The translations under genes and the position numbers were made by a program. The notes below the pieces were generated by a model. It saw only the letters and a list, made by a program, of their open reading frames with translations. It did no database searches and was not told the origin of the DNA. A stretch of DNA of 64,000 nucleotides from an uncultured Kocuria sp. GTDB taxonomy: Bacteria; Actinomycetota; Actinomycetes; Actinomycetales; Micrococcaceae. This document shows, in pieces, positions 1-7,657 of the stretch; the stretch's first letter is position 1, and the number at the start of each line of letters is the position of its first letter. The stretch lies in assembly GCF_947500125.1 (NCBI RefSeq), contig NZ_CANMRA010000026.1, positions 1 to 64,000 on the forward strand, given 5' to 3'.

Positions 1-522
1 TCGCCGCACGCCAGAAGCCCCGAGAACGCTGACGACGTCGCCAACTCCCGCCTCATCAACATCCGTGCCTACCGGTTTCCGGAAGGGGGCGGCAGGACGT
101 GTCGTGCCTCGTTCCGGCGTCGCCGTCCCGGTCACCACGACGATGCGTGTCGCGGTGCTCTCCGCGCGGCGCCCGGACACCGTCGTGAACGGTTCTGGCC
201 CGCCGGCGGGCCCGGCCGGTCGACCGCGTCGTCGCGTCCGGCGCCGGCGAGGTCGGGACGATCTGCTCCGGGCCGCAGCGGGCCGATCCGCCTCGAAGCG
301 GCGCCGGCAGTCTCGCGGCCACCCCGGTCCGGGCGTCGATCGTCGGACCCGGACCCGGACCCGGACCTCGTCCTCGGAATGTTGCGCCGTCGGACGCCCG
401 TCTTGTGGCCACTTGTGGGGAGATCCCCCTGGCGACCGGGCCCGGGCCGACGCACGCCGGTACGCTCGCCGTGGTCGGCATGGATTCGCGTCGGCAAACA
501 CATGCTCGAGGGAAGGACCTCC
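1..522. other. Non-coding stretch before the first gene
   Basis: I see no credible gene here. Long open frames on both strands are rich in Arg, Pro and Gly, as expected from random GC-rich sequence, and lack family features. A short GGACCC hexamer run (about 345-369) is the only repeat noted. The last bases carry a GGAAGGA Shine-Dalgarno (511-517) that serves the gene beginning at 523. Confidence 0.6.
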
Positions 523-1968
523 GTGGGACGACAGAACTGTGTGATCGCGCCGGACGGCCGGGGGCGCCGGCTGGTGACGTCCGTGCTGGCACTGTCGGTG
601 CTGGCCCTCGCGGGCTGCGCGCAGGACGACGGCTCGGACGCGCCCCCGGCGACCGCTTCCGGTTCGGTCGCCCTCTCCCCCTCGCACGGCGGGCTGCAGG
701 GCGGGAACTTGGTGCTGGCGGACACCGGCGGGGACACCGACGGGCCGGTCACCGTCCGCTTCGGCGAGGAGGAGGTCGAGTGCGAGTTCGACGAGCGCTC
801 GGCACGTCACGCCTGCGTGGCTCCGGCCCGTGGGACCCCGGGCACGGTCGAGGTCTCCTTCGCCGGCGGCGGGAGCGACGTCGAGGAGAAGACCGCCTAC
901 ACCTACACGACGCAGGGCACGCAGGACATCCCCCTGCTGACGGTGGACACGGAGACCGTGCGGCGCAACGCCGAGGCGATCCGGGCGGACTTCCCGTCGA
1001 ACGTCCAGCTGGGCGCCGTGCTCAAGAACGGCGAGCCCGTGGACGTGTTCGGGAAGGTCATCGAGGACGCGGCCGACGTCGACTACGTCTTCGTGCCGAA
1101 GCTCGACGACGCGATCGCCCTGCGCGAGGCCGGCGTCGAGGCGAAGATCGCCGTGCTCTACGTCGCCCAGGTCGAGGACATCCCGCTGCTGATGCACTAC
1201 GACGTCGAGGTCGCCGCCACCGACCCCGCCTGGGTCGAGGCGGCGGAGCAGGTGCTGTCGACCACGGGCGGGTCGCTGAAGGTCCACCTGTGGGTCGACA
1301 CCGGCATGGGACGCGAGGGCGTGGTGCCCGAGGAGGCGCTCCCCCTGGCCCGGGCCGTCGAGGACGCCCCGCACCTGGAGCTCGCGGGCATCGCCACGCA
1401 CTTCTCCACCATCACCGAGGACGACGAGGCCGCCATCGAGCGCAACGACACGGCCAACACCACGGTGGCCCAGAAGAACCGCTTCGACGGCGCGGTGGCC
1501 GCGATCCGGGACGCCGGTCTCGGGAAGGACGCCCTCATCCACGCCGGAGCCAGCGACGTGCTCGCCAACGACATCGATGCCCTGTACTACGACCTGCTGC
1601 GGGTCGGCGGGATGTTCTTCGCCAGCAGCCCGCCGGAGGAGCGCCTCTACTCCTGGACCACGGAGCTGGCCCAGGTCAAGACGCTCCCGGAGGGCTGGTG
1701 CATCGACTACGGGTGCACCGAGCCCACCACGTCCCCGAAGAAGGTGGGCCTGATCAACCACATCCCGTCCCGGGAGAACGAGCTGACGTACACGGTCGGG
1801 GGCAAGGAGGTCCCGGTGCTGCTGGACCACGGCACGGTCCTGACCCTGGACCTGTCCGAGGTCCCGGACGCGGCCGCCGGTGACGAGGTCGCCATCGACT
1901 TCAGCGCGGAGGCCTTCCACATGCTCGACGCCACGGCGCCGCTGCCGGTGACGACCACCGGCGGGTGA
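523..1968 (+). CDS. Secreted alanine-racemase-like lipoprotein with N-terminal TIG-like domain
   Basis: A 481-residue protein. GTG 523 is chosen because GGAAGGA lies just upstream and a compact lipoprotein signal follows, with hydrophobic core LVTSVLALSVLALAGC and lipidation Cys at about residue 32. Residues about 45-125 look like an IPT/TIG beta-sandwich. The rest resembles fold-type III alanine racemase: VLKNG (PLP lysine region), WVDTGMGREGV, IATHFST, DLLRVGG, and IDYGCT, which aligns with the loop carrying the second catalytic Tyr. The usual AYGHG after the lysine is replaced by GEPVDVFG, and the GRxxMD motif is not evident. This suggests an extracytoplasmic amino-acid racemase or a PLP-binding relative. 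Substrate is unknown. It is convergent with the next gene; the two stop codons sit in a 16-bp palindrome (1966-1981). Confidence 0.8.
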   Translation: MGRQNCVIAPDGRGRRLVTSVLALSVLALAGCAQDDGSDAPPATASGSVALSPSHGGLQGGNLVLADTGGDTDGPVTVRFGEEEVECEFDERSARHACVAPARGTPGTVEVSFAGGGSDVEEKTAYTYTTQGTQDIPLLTVDTETVRRNAEAIRADFPSNVQLGAVLKNGEPVDVFGKVIEDAADVDYVFVPKLDDAIALREAGVEAKIAVLYVAQVEDIPLLMHYDVEVAATDPAWVEAAEQVLSTTGGSLKVHLWVDTGMGREGVVPEEALPLARAVEDAPHLELAGIATHFSTITEDDEAAIERNDTANTTVAQKNRFDGAVAAIRDAGLGKDALIHAGASDVLANDIDALYYDLLRVGGMFFASSPPEERLYSWTTELAQVKTLPEGWCIDYGCTEPTTSPKKVGLINHIPSRENELTYTVGGKEVPVLLDHGTVLTLDLSEVPDAAAGDEVAIDFSAEAFHMLDATAPLPVTTTGG

Positions 1969-1978
1969 CCGGCGCCGG

Positions 1979-2353
1979 TCAGGGCCGTCCGGCCGCGGGC
2001 CCGGCGTCGTGGTCCAGCACGAGGTCGGCGTGGAAGTTCCGCGCCAGCTCGCCGGTGCGGGCGGCCTGGCGCTCGGAGGCGTCCGGCCGGACGGTGAGGT
2101 CCACGTAGACCACCGGCCGGCCGTGGAGGGCCTCGAGCCGGGTGCGCAGCCTCTCCGCCCGCTCGTCGTCGGGCGCGCAGCGCCCCGTGCCGAGCAGGAC
2201 GAAGGCACGCTCGAAGTCGGGCTCGGCGGGCACGCCCCGCGTCAGCATGGCGGGCAGCCGCGACTGCAGCGCGGAGAGGCCGACCACGGCCGTCGCCGTG
2301 CCCGCGAGCCAGGCGCCGGCGGCGGAGACCGCCACCGAGGTGATGAGTTTCAT
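1979..2353 (-). CDS. Small membrane-anchored hypothetical protein
   Basis: A 124-residue protein with a strong GGAGGAGGAG Shine-Dalgarno upstream of ATG 2353. Residues 1-30 form one hydrophobic, Ala/Gly-rich segment (signal anchor). The remainder is soluble and charged, with a segment reading RPVVYVDLTVRP. I do not recognise the family. It stands alone, convergent with the racemase-like gene and divergent from the NfeD gene. Confidence 0.65.
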   Translation of the reverse strand: MKLITSVAVSAAGAWLAGTATAVVGLSALQSRLPAMLTRGVPAEPDFERAFVLLGTGRCAPDDERAERLRTRLEALHGRPVVYVDLTVRPDASERQAARTGELARNFHADLVLDHDAGPAAGRP

Positions 2354-2624
2354 GGATCTCCTCCTCCCGCGGGCCGGGGTGCGGCGGGTGTCGGCCCGGC
2401 GCTGGGCACCGGGACGGATGGACGTTCGACGGCGCCGTCCGGACCCCGAGGACTCCGGTGGCACCACCGTAGAGATCCCAACGCCGCCGCGACAGCGCCT
2501 ATTCCGGGGGCGCCCGCCGGCGCCCTGCCGCCACGCCGGTCCGGGGTCGTGTCGGGGCCGTGGGGCACAATGGTGGAACGGCGAGGATGCCCTCGCGGAG
2601 GCGGACGAGAGGCCGGGGACGATC

Positions 2625-3116
2625 ATGTGGGAGTGGCTCGTCGAGAACGCGTGGGTCATGTGGCTGATCGCCGTGATCGCGCTGGCCGCCATCGAGATGC
2701 TCACCCTGGACTTCCTCTTCCTGATGATGTCCGCCGCCGCGCTGCTGGCGTTCGCGGTGAGCTGGGTGACGGACAACGTCGTGCTCCAGGTGGTCACGTT
2801 CGCCCTGGCCTCGGTGCTGCTCATCTTCGTGGTCAGGCCGGTCGCCCTGCGCCGCATCAACCGGTCCACGCCCGGGACCGTGTCCAACGCCGCCCGCCTC
2901 ATCGGGCTGCCCTGCCAGGTGCTGGACCCGGTGACCGGTCGCAGCGGGCTCGTGCGGCTGGAGGGCGACACCTGGAGCGCCCGCTCGGTCACCGGCGAGC
3001 AGCTGCCCCCCGGGACGGACGTCTTCGTCCACGACATCGAGGGCGCCACCGTCCTCGTGGCCCCCTACCCCGCACCGGCCGCGGACGGCGGGCCGGCACC
3101 GCGCCCGTCCTTCTGA
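2625..3116 (+). CDS. NfeD-like membrane protein
   Basis: A 163-residue protein: membrane segments at about 10-65 (LIAVIALAAIEML, FLMMSAAALLAF, VVTFALASVLLIFVV) followed by a C-terminal OB-like beta domain with G(L)PCQVLDP and SGLVRLEGDTWSA, characteristic of the short NfeD family. NfeD proteins are nearly always paired with SPFH/stomatin-type proteins, and the next gene is one. They probably form a membrane microdomain complex. ATG 2625 is chosen because upstream codons give no plausible membrane N-terminus; the ribosome binding site is weak. Confidence 0.85.
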   Translation: MWEWLVENAWVMWLIAVIALAAIEMLTLDFLFLMMSAAALLAFAVSWVTDNVVLQVVTFALASVLLIFVVRPVALRRINRSTPGTVSNAARLIGLPCQVLDPVTGRSGLVRLEGDTWSARSVTGEQLPPGTDVFVHDIEGATVLVAPYPAPAADGGPAPRPSF

Positions 3117-3201
3117 CCCACCGACCGCACCCGCTCCGACGTCGCCGGCGTCCGGGACGACCCATCGAGACCCCATCGAGACTTTATTGAGAGAGGCACC
3201 C

Positions 3202-4326
3202 GTGGACCTAGCCGTCATCGTCCTGCTCGCCGTCCTGGTCGTCCTGGTCTTCATCATCCTGGTGAGATCGGTGCGGATCATCCCGCAGGCGCGGGCCGGC
3301 ATCGTCGAGCGCCTCGGCAAGTACCAGAGCACCCTCACGCCGGGGCTGCACTTCCTCATCCCGTTCGTGGACCGGCTGCTGCCCCTGATCGACCTGCGCG
3401 AGCAGGTCCAGTCCTTCCCGGCACAGTCCGTGATCACGGAGGACAACCTCGTGGTCGGCATCGACACCGTCGTCTACTTCCAGGTCATGGACCCGCGGGC
3501 CGCGACCTACGAGATCGTCGACTACATCCAGGCCGCCGACCAGCTGACGTCGGCGACGCTGCGCAACGTCGTGGGCGGGCTGAACCTCGAGGAGGCGCTG
3601 ACCTCACGCGACAAGATCAACGCCGAGCTGCGCGGGGTGCTGGACTCCACCACGGGACGCTGGGGCATCCGGGTGTCGCGGGTGGACATCAAGGAGATCA
3701 CTCCCCCGCCGTCCATCCAGGACTCGATGGAGAAGCAGATGCGCGCCGAGCGGGAGCGGCGCGCGGTGATCCTCACGGCCGAGGGCGACAAGCAGTCGCG
3801 GATCCTCATGGCCGAGGGCCAGCGGCAGGCAGCCATCCTGTCCGCGGAGGGCGAGGCGAAGGCCGCGATCCTGCGCGCGGACGGCGAGGCCCAGGCCATC
3901 CGGAAGGTCTTCGACTCGATCCACCGGGCCCGGCCGACGCAGAAGCTGCTGGCCTACCAGTACATCCAGACCCTGCCCAAGGTCGCCGAGGGCAGCGCCA
4001 ACAAGGTGTGGATGATCCCGGCCGAGCTCGGGGACGCCCTGCGGGGCGTGGGCGACTTCCTCTCCCGGCCGGACGAGGACGGCCGGGGCCCCGACCGGAC
4101 CTGGTCGGACGCCGACGAGCCGGAGCCCGGGCCGGAGCCCGCGGACGAGCCCCTCGTGAAGCCCGACGCCGTCCGGGTGACGGAGGAGGACCTGCAGCCC
4201 AACCTGGAGCGCACCATGGTCGACCCGGACGAGTTCACCATCCCCCGTCCCTCGAGCATCGACCCGGAGGCCCCCGTGCGCCTCGACGACCCCATGCCCC
4301 CGGAGGACGGGCCGGGATCCCGCTGA
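3202..4326 (+). CDS. SPFH/band 7 (stomatin/QmcA-like) membrane protein
   Basis: A 374-residue protein. An N-terminal membrane segment (about 1-25) is followed by the band 7 domain (IIPQARAGIVERLGKYQ, TLTPGLHFLIPFVDR, VVGIDTVVYFQV). A long Ala/Glu/Arg coiled coil (about 180-240, repeats of AEGE/AEGQRQAAIL) comes next, then an acidic Pro-rich tail. Band 7 proteins oligomerise on the inner membrane face and scaffold proteases and other membrane proteins. GTG 3202 follows GAGAGAGG; a TTG at 3187 is possible but less likely. It lies 85 bp after the NfeD gene and is probably co-transcribed with it. Confidence 0.88.
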   Translation: MDLAVIVLLAVLVVLVFIILVRSVRIIPQARAGIVERLGKYQSTLTPGLHFLIPFVDRLLPLIDLREQVQSFPAQSVITEDNLVVGIDTVVYFQVMDPRAATYEIVDYIQAADQLTSATLRNVVGGLNLEEALTSRDKINAELRGVLDSTTGRWGIRVSRVDIKEITPPPSIQDSMEKQMRAERERRAVILTAEGDKQSRILMAEGQRQAAILSAEGEAKAAILRADGEAQAIRKVFDSIHRARPTQKLLAYQYIQTLPKVAEGSANKVWMIPAELGDALRGVGDFLSRPDEDGRGPDRTWSDADEPEPGPEPADEPLVKPDAVRVTEEDLQPNLERTMVDPDEFTIPRPSSIDPEAPVRLDDPMPPEDGPGSR

Positions 4327-4431
4327 GCCCGCTGTCCCCCGCCGGGCCGGCGCCCCGCTGACCTTTCGGTCCGGCACGGGGTCGGCGGGAGACCCGCGAG
4401 CACGTCCCGGACGAGCCCGGGGGCCTCCCTG

Positions 4432-4457
4432 GGAACATCCCCGGGGGCCCGCACGTT
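4432..4457 (+). promoter_or_regulatory. SigR/SigH-type (ECF) promoter for rbpA
   Basis: GGAAC (4432-4436), exactly 18 bases, then GTT (4455-4457). The wider context GGGAACA and CGTTG fits the disulfide-stress ECF sigma consensus (GGAAY-N18-GTT). It implies a leader of about 80 nt before rbpA. In Streptomyces rbpA is a known SigR target, so the context agrees. Confidence 0.6.
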
Positions 4458-4547
4458 GCACCCAACGGATCCCGGGTCCAGGACCCGCCGTCAGCCCGAG
4501 CGTGTGCCACTGCCGTGGCCACCGTCAGTTATGGAGGAACCACCACA

Positions 4548-4883
4548 ATGAGCGACCGCAGTCTCAGGGGAATGCGTCTGGGCTCCCAGTCCATGGAGAC
4601 GGAGGCCGGTGTCGAGCCGGCCCCGCGCCAGCGCGTCGAGTACCGCACCGCGGACGGTGAGAAGGTCACGGTCACGTTCGCGGCGGAGGCCGAGATCCCG
4701 CCGGTGTGGGTGTCGAAGACCGGCAAGGAAGCGATCATCGTCAACGGCGAGAAGCCGGAGAACCCCAACGAGAAGCACCAGCGCACGCACTGGGACATGC
4801 TCCTGGAGCGGCGCAGCGTGGACGAGCTGGAGGAGATCCTCGCCCAGCGCGTCGAGTTCTACCGGGAGAAGCACGCGCTCTGA
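4548..4883 (+). CDS. rbpA: RNA polymerase-binding protein RbpA
   Basis: A 111-residue protein, normal for the family. It shows RbpA landmarks: LRGMRLGSQSMETE at the N terminus, APRQRVEYRTADGE, AEIPPVWV, and the near-invariant RTHWDMLLERRSVDELEEIL of the sigma-interaction region. RbpA stabilises RNA polymerase-sigma open complexes in actinobacteria. ATG 4548 is preceded by GGAGGAA (4533-4539). Cysteines of the zinc-binding Streptomyces form are absent, as in many other RbpAs. It is a single-gene unit with an ECF-type promoter upstream and a hairpin downstream. Confidence 0.95.
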   Translation: MSDRSLRGMRLGSQSMETEAGVEPAPRQRVEYRTADGEKVTVTFAAEAEIPPVWVSKTGKEAIIVNGEKPENPNEKHQRTHWDMLLERRSVDELEEILAQRVEFYREKHAL

Positions 4884-4903
4884 ACCCCGCGCCCGCAGCG
4901 CAC

Positions 4904-4936
4904 GGAGGGCCCCACCCGCAACGGGTGGGGCCCTCC
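4904..4936. terminator. Hairpin terminator between rbpA and the convergent glycosyltransferase
   Basis: GGAGGGCCCCACCC (4904-4917) is perfectly complementary to 4923-4936 with a 5-base loop. No T-run follows, as is common in GC-rich actinobacteria. It lies between convergent genes and can serve both. Confidence 0.7.
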
Positions 4937-4966
4937 GCACGTCCGGCCGGTGCGCGGACCGGGAGC

Positions 4967-5704
4967 TCAGCGCCGGGTGAGCTTGCCCGCCAGGGTCTTC
5001 GCGCGGGCGGAGAGCCCCCACTGGGCGACGCGCACGACGGCCTCCCGGGTCACGTCCGGGCTCATCTTGGACTCCCCCTCGGCGCGCTCCACGAAGGTGA
5101 TGGGCACCTCGACGACGTTCAGGCCGGCCCGCTCGGTGCGCCAGCCGAGGTCGATCTGGAAGCAGTAGCCCTTGGAGTCGACGGTCTCGAGGCCGATCCG
5201 CTCAAGGGTCTCGCGGCGGAAGGCGCGGTAGCCTGCGGTGATGTCGTGGATCCGGGAGCCCAGGAGGGTGCGGGCGTAGAGGTTGCCGCCGCGGGAGAGC
5301 AGCTGGCGCTGCAGGGGCCAGTTCACGGTGCGCCCGCCGGGCACGTAGCGGGAGCCGATGGCGAGGTCGGCGCCGCGCTCCACGGCGTCCAGCAGCAGCG
5401 GGAGCTGCTCGGGCTGGTGGGAGCAGTCGGCGTCCATCTCGACCAGGACGTCGTAGTCCCGGGCCAGGCCCCAGCGGAAGCCGGCGATGTACGCGGCCCC
5501 GAGACCCTCCTTGCTCGTGCGGTGCAGGACGTGGATGTTGTCGTCCGCGGCCGCCATCTCGTCGGCCAGACGACCGGTCCCGTCCGGGCTGTTGTCGTCC
5601 ACCACCAGCACGTGCCCGTCCGGGACGGCCTGGCGGAGCCGGTCCATCACGGTCGGCAGCGACTCGTGTTCGTTGTAGGTGGGGATGACGGTCAGTACGC
5701 GCAC
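4967..5704 (-). CDS. ppm1: Polyprenol monophosphomannose synthase (GT2)
   Basis: A 245-residue GT2 glycosyltransferase. N-terminal [36 protein letters not shown] (DXD-like), and GSRYVPGG are typical of DPM1/Ppm1. It transfers mannose from GDP-mannose to a polyprenyl phosphate, which then feeds lipomannan or glycoprotein mannosylation. GTG 5704 is preferred because AAAGGAA (5712-5718) stands just upstream. The open frame extends 11 codons further to 5737, but that part looks like leader. The fused acyltransferase domain of mycobacterial Ppm1 is absent, so a separate partner would be needed. Confidence 0.85.
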   Translation of the reverse strand: MRVLTVIPTYNEHESLPTVMDRLRQAVPDGHVLVVDDNSPDGTGRLADEMAAADDNIHVLHRTSKEGLGAAYIAGFRWGLARDYDVLVEMDADCSHQPEQLPLLLDAVERGADLAIGSRYVPGGRTVNWPLQRQLLSRGGNLYARTLLGSRIHDITAGYRAFRRETLERIGLETVDSKGYCFQIDLGWRTERAGLNVVEVPITFVERAEGESKMSPDVTREAVVRVAQWGLSARAKTLAGKLTRR

Positions 5705-5903
5705 CGGTGTCGTTCCTTTCGAGGTCTCACCTGCCACACCACGGGGCAGGCTCCCTCGCCTTCGGACCAGACCGGCCCTGAGGGGATGCCGGCCTGTTTT
5801 CTAAGGACGAGCGAGCCCACCCGGCAGCAGTTGCCCAGCTTATCCTGCCCCGTGCCCTCGACCAAGATCCTGCCGGCGTGCCCGCGGCGCGACGTCGAAG
5901 GGC

Positions 5904-7592
5904 TCAGAACCCGTCGGAGCGGTACAGCTCCACGCCGTCGAGCACGGTCTGGCGGCACACGGGCAGGGACGTGCCGTCCAGCGCGGGCAGCAGAGGCGTG
6001 CGGGCGCGCGGGTCGGTGCTCCAGGCGGAGCCGGTCCCCTCGGCCTGCTGCACCATGAGCGCCTCGACGTCCCAGACGGCGAACGTGGCCGGGGTGCCGG
6101 GCGCGAGCTGGCCCTGCATGGGGTCGGGGTGCCGGGCGGCCCGCCACGCGCCCCGGGTGGAGGCGAGGAACGCGGCCCGCGCGGAGATCCGCTGGTCGGG
6201 GTCGTGGTGCCGGAGGCAGGCCCGGACGGTCTCCCACGGGGACAGCGGCACCACGGGGGCGTCGCTGCCCAGGGCCACGGGCACCCCGGCACGGTAGAAC
6301 GAGGCCATCGGGTTCATCGCCGCCGCCCGGTCGGCGCCGAGACGCTGCTCGTAGAGCCCGCCCGGTCCGCCCCAGGCGGCGTCGAAGCCCGGTTGCACGG
6401 AGACGGTCACGGCGTGGCGGGCGAGCCGCTCGATGCCCTCGGGGTCGATCATCTCGGCGTGCTCCAGGCGGTGGCCCGCGCTGTGCAGCGCCCGCTCCCC
6501 CACGAGCTCCACCGCGCGGTCGAGACCGTCGAGGACGATGTCCATCCCGGCGTCCCCGATGACGTGGAAACCGCCCTGCAGGCCGGCCTCCGTGGTCGCG
6601 GCGAGGTGGGCGGCCACGGCCTCGGCGTCGAGGTAGCGGTCCCCCCGATCACCCGGTGCGTCGGCGTAGGGAGCGCGCAGGGCCGCGGTCCGGGAGCCCA
6701 GGGCGCCGTCGACGCACAGGTCCCCGGCGAGCCCCACGAGCGACTCCCGCCGGTCCACGGCTCGCCCGAGCAGATCGGCCAGGGCGGTGTCGAAACGCTC
6801 CGCGACCGACCTCGCCTCCTGGACCGTGGCCGCGAGCTCGCCCCGGTAGGGCAGCACGCGGGGTGTCGGGCCCTCGGCGCCGACCCCGTGGTTGGCGAGG
6901 GCCGTCAGCCGGACGAGGTCCTCGAACGGGGCGACCTGCTCGGCGTTGGCCTCGGCCAGGGCCACGTAGCCCTGGGACGCGGCGTGCCGCAGGGCCAGCC
7001 GGTGCAGCTCGGCGCGGCGTCCGGCGTCGAAGCCGAGGGCCGCGGCGCGCACGCGGTCGTGGGCCCGGTTCTCCACCCGGCCGTCGCCGAGCCAGCCCTC
7101 GGCACCGGCGAGGCCCAGCCGCCGGGCCAGGGACGAGGACACGACCCCGGAGTGGACATCGATCCTCGTCAGGTAGACCTCGCGTCCCCCGGCGGCCCGG
7201 TCGAGCTCCTCCGCCGTCGGCGCCCGGCGCTCCGGCCACACGGACTCGTCCCAACCGGAGCCGAGGACCGTGCCCGCCCCCGTGCGGGCGGCACCGGCCA
7301 CGGCCTCGAGCACCTCGTGCAGGGAGCCGGCCGCCGTGAGGTCGAGGGTGGACAGCGCCAGCGCGGTCTCCGTCACGTGCACGTGGGAGTCCACGAACCC
7401 CGGGGCCAGCAGCCGTCCGTCGAGGTCGACCACGTCCATGGAGGAGTCCTGCAGCGACTGCGCGGCCTCCTCGGAGCCGACCCAGGCGACGCGGGCGCCG
7501 TCGACCAGCAGGGCCGTGGCGAACGGGTCGGCGGGGCTGTAGACGGAGCCGTTGCGGTAGAGGACGGGACGGGCGGGGACGGTGGTGCTCAC
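5904..7592 (-). CDS. Amidohydrolase, YtcJ-like (Amidohydro_3)
   Basis: A 562-residue metal-dependent hydrolase. It has the N-terminal beta-sandwich start (LYRNGSVYSPADPFATALLVDGARVAWVG), the metal motif APGFVDSHVHVTETA, DGALGSRTAAL, GFHVIGDAG (His ligand), HRLEHAEMI, VSVQPGF, and ALGSDAPVVPLSPW (Asp ligand). YtcJ-family members hydrolyse cyclic amides or imides, but the substrate cannot be read from sequence. GTG 7592 follows GGAGACCC. It lies 65 bp after helY and is probably in the same transcript. Confidence 0.85.
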   Translation of the reverse strand: MSTTVPARPVLYRNGSVYSPADPFATALLVDGARVAWVGSEEAAQSLQDSSMDVVDLDGRLLAPGFVDSHVHVTETALALSTLDLTAAGSLHEVLEAVAGAARTGAGTVLGSGWDESVWPERRAPTAEELDRAAGGREVYLTRIDVHSGVVSSSLARRLGLAGAEGWLGDGRVENRAHDRVRAAALGFDAGRRAELHRLALRHAASQGYVALAEANAEQVAPFEDLVRLTALANHGVGAEGPTPRVLPYRGELAATVQEARSVAERFDTALADLLGRAVDRRESLVGLAGDLCVDGALGSRTAALRAPYADAPGDRGDRYLDAEAVAAHLAATTEAGLQGGFHVIGDAGMDIVLDGLDRAVELVGERALHSAGHRLEHAEMIDPEGIERLARHAVTVSVQPGFDAAWGGPGGLYEQRLGADRAAAMNPMASFYRAGVPVALGSDAPVVPLSPWETVRACLRHHDPDQRISARAAFLASTRGAWRAARHPDPMQGQLAPGTPATFAVWDVEALMVQQAEGTGSAWSTDPRARTPLLPALDGTSLPVCRQTVLDGVELYRSDGF

Positions 7593-7657
7593 GGGTCTCC
7601 TGTTCGGGGCGGTCGTGCGGGCGGAAGGCGGGGGCGGGACGCGGGAGGTGGCGCCGC

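Noticed and set aside
345-369. GGACCC hexamer run as a CRISPR or regulatory repeat
   Set aside because: Only about four units, no spacers and no palindrome; simple slippage in GC-rich DNA. No CRISPR array was seen anywhere in the window.
65-544. Open frames of 159-206 codons on both strands in the first 750 bp
   Set aside because: Composition is Arg/Pro/Gly-rich with no domain, and they overlap the well-supported lipoprotein gene or its leader. They are typical GC-driven spurious frames.
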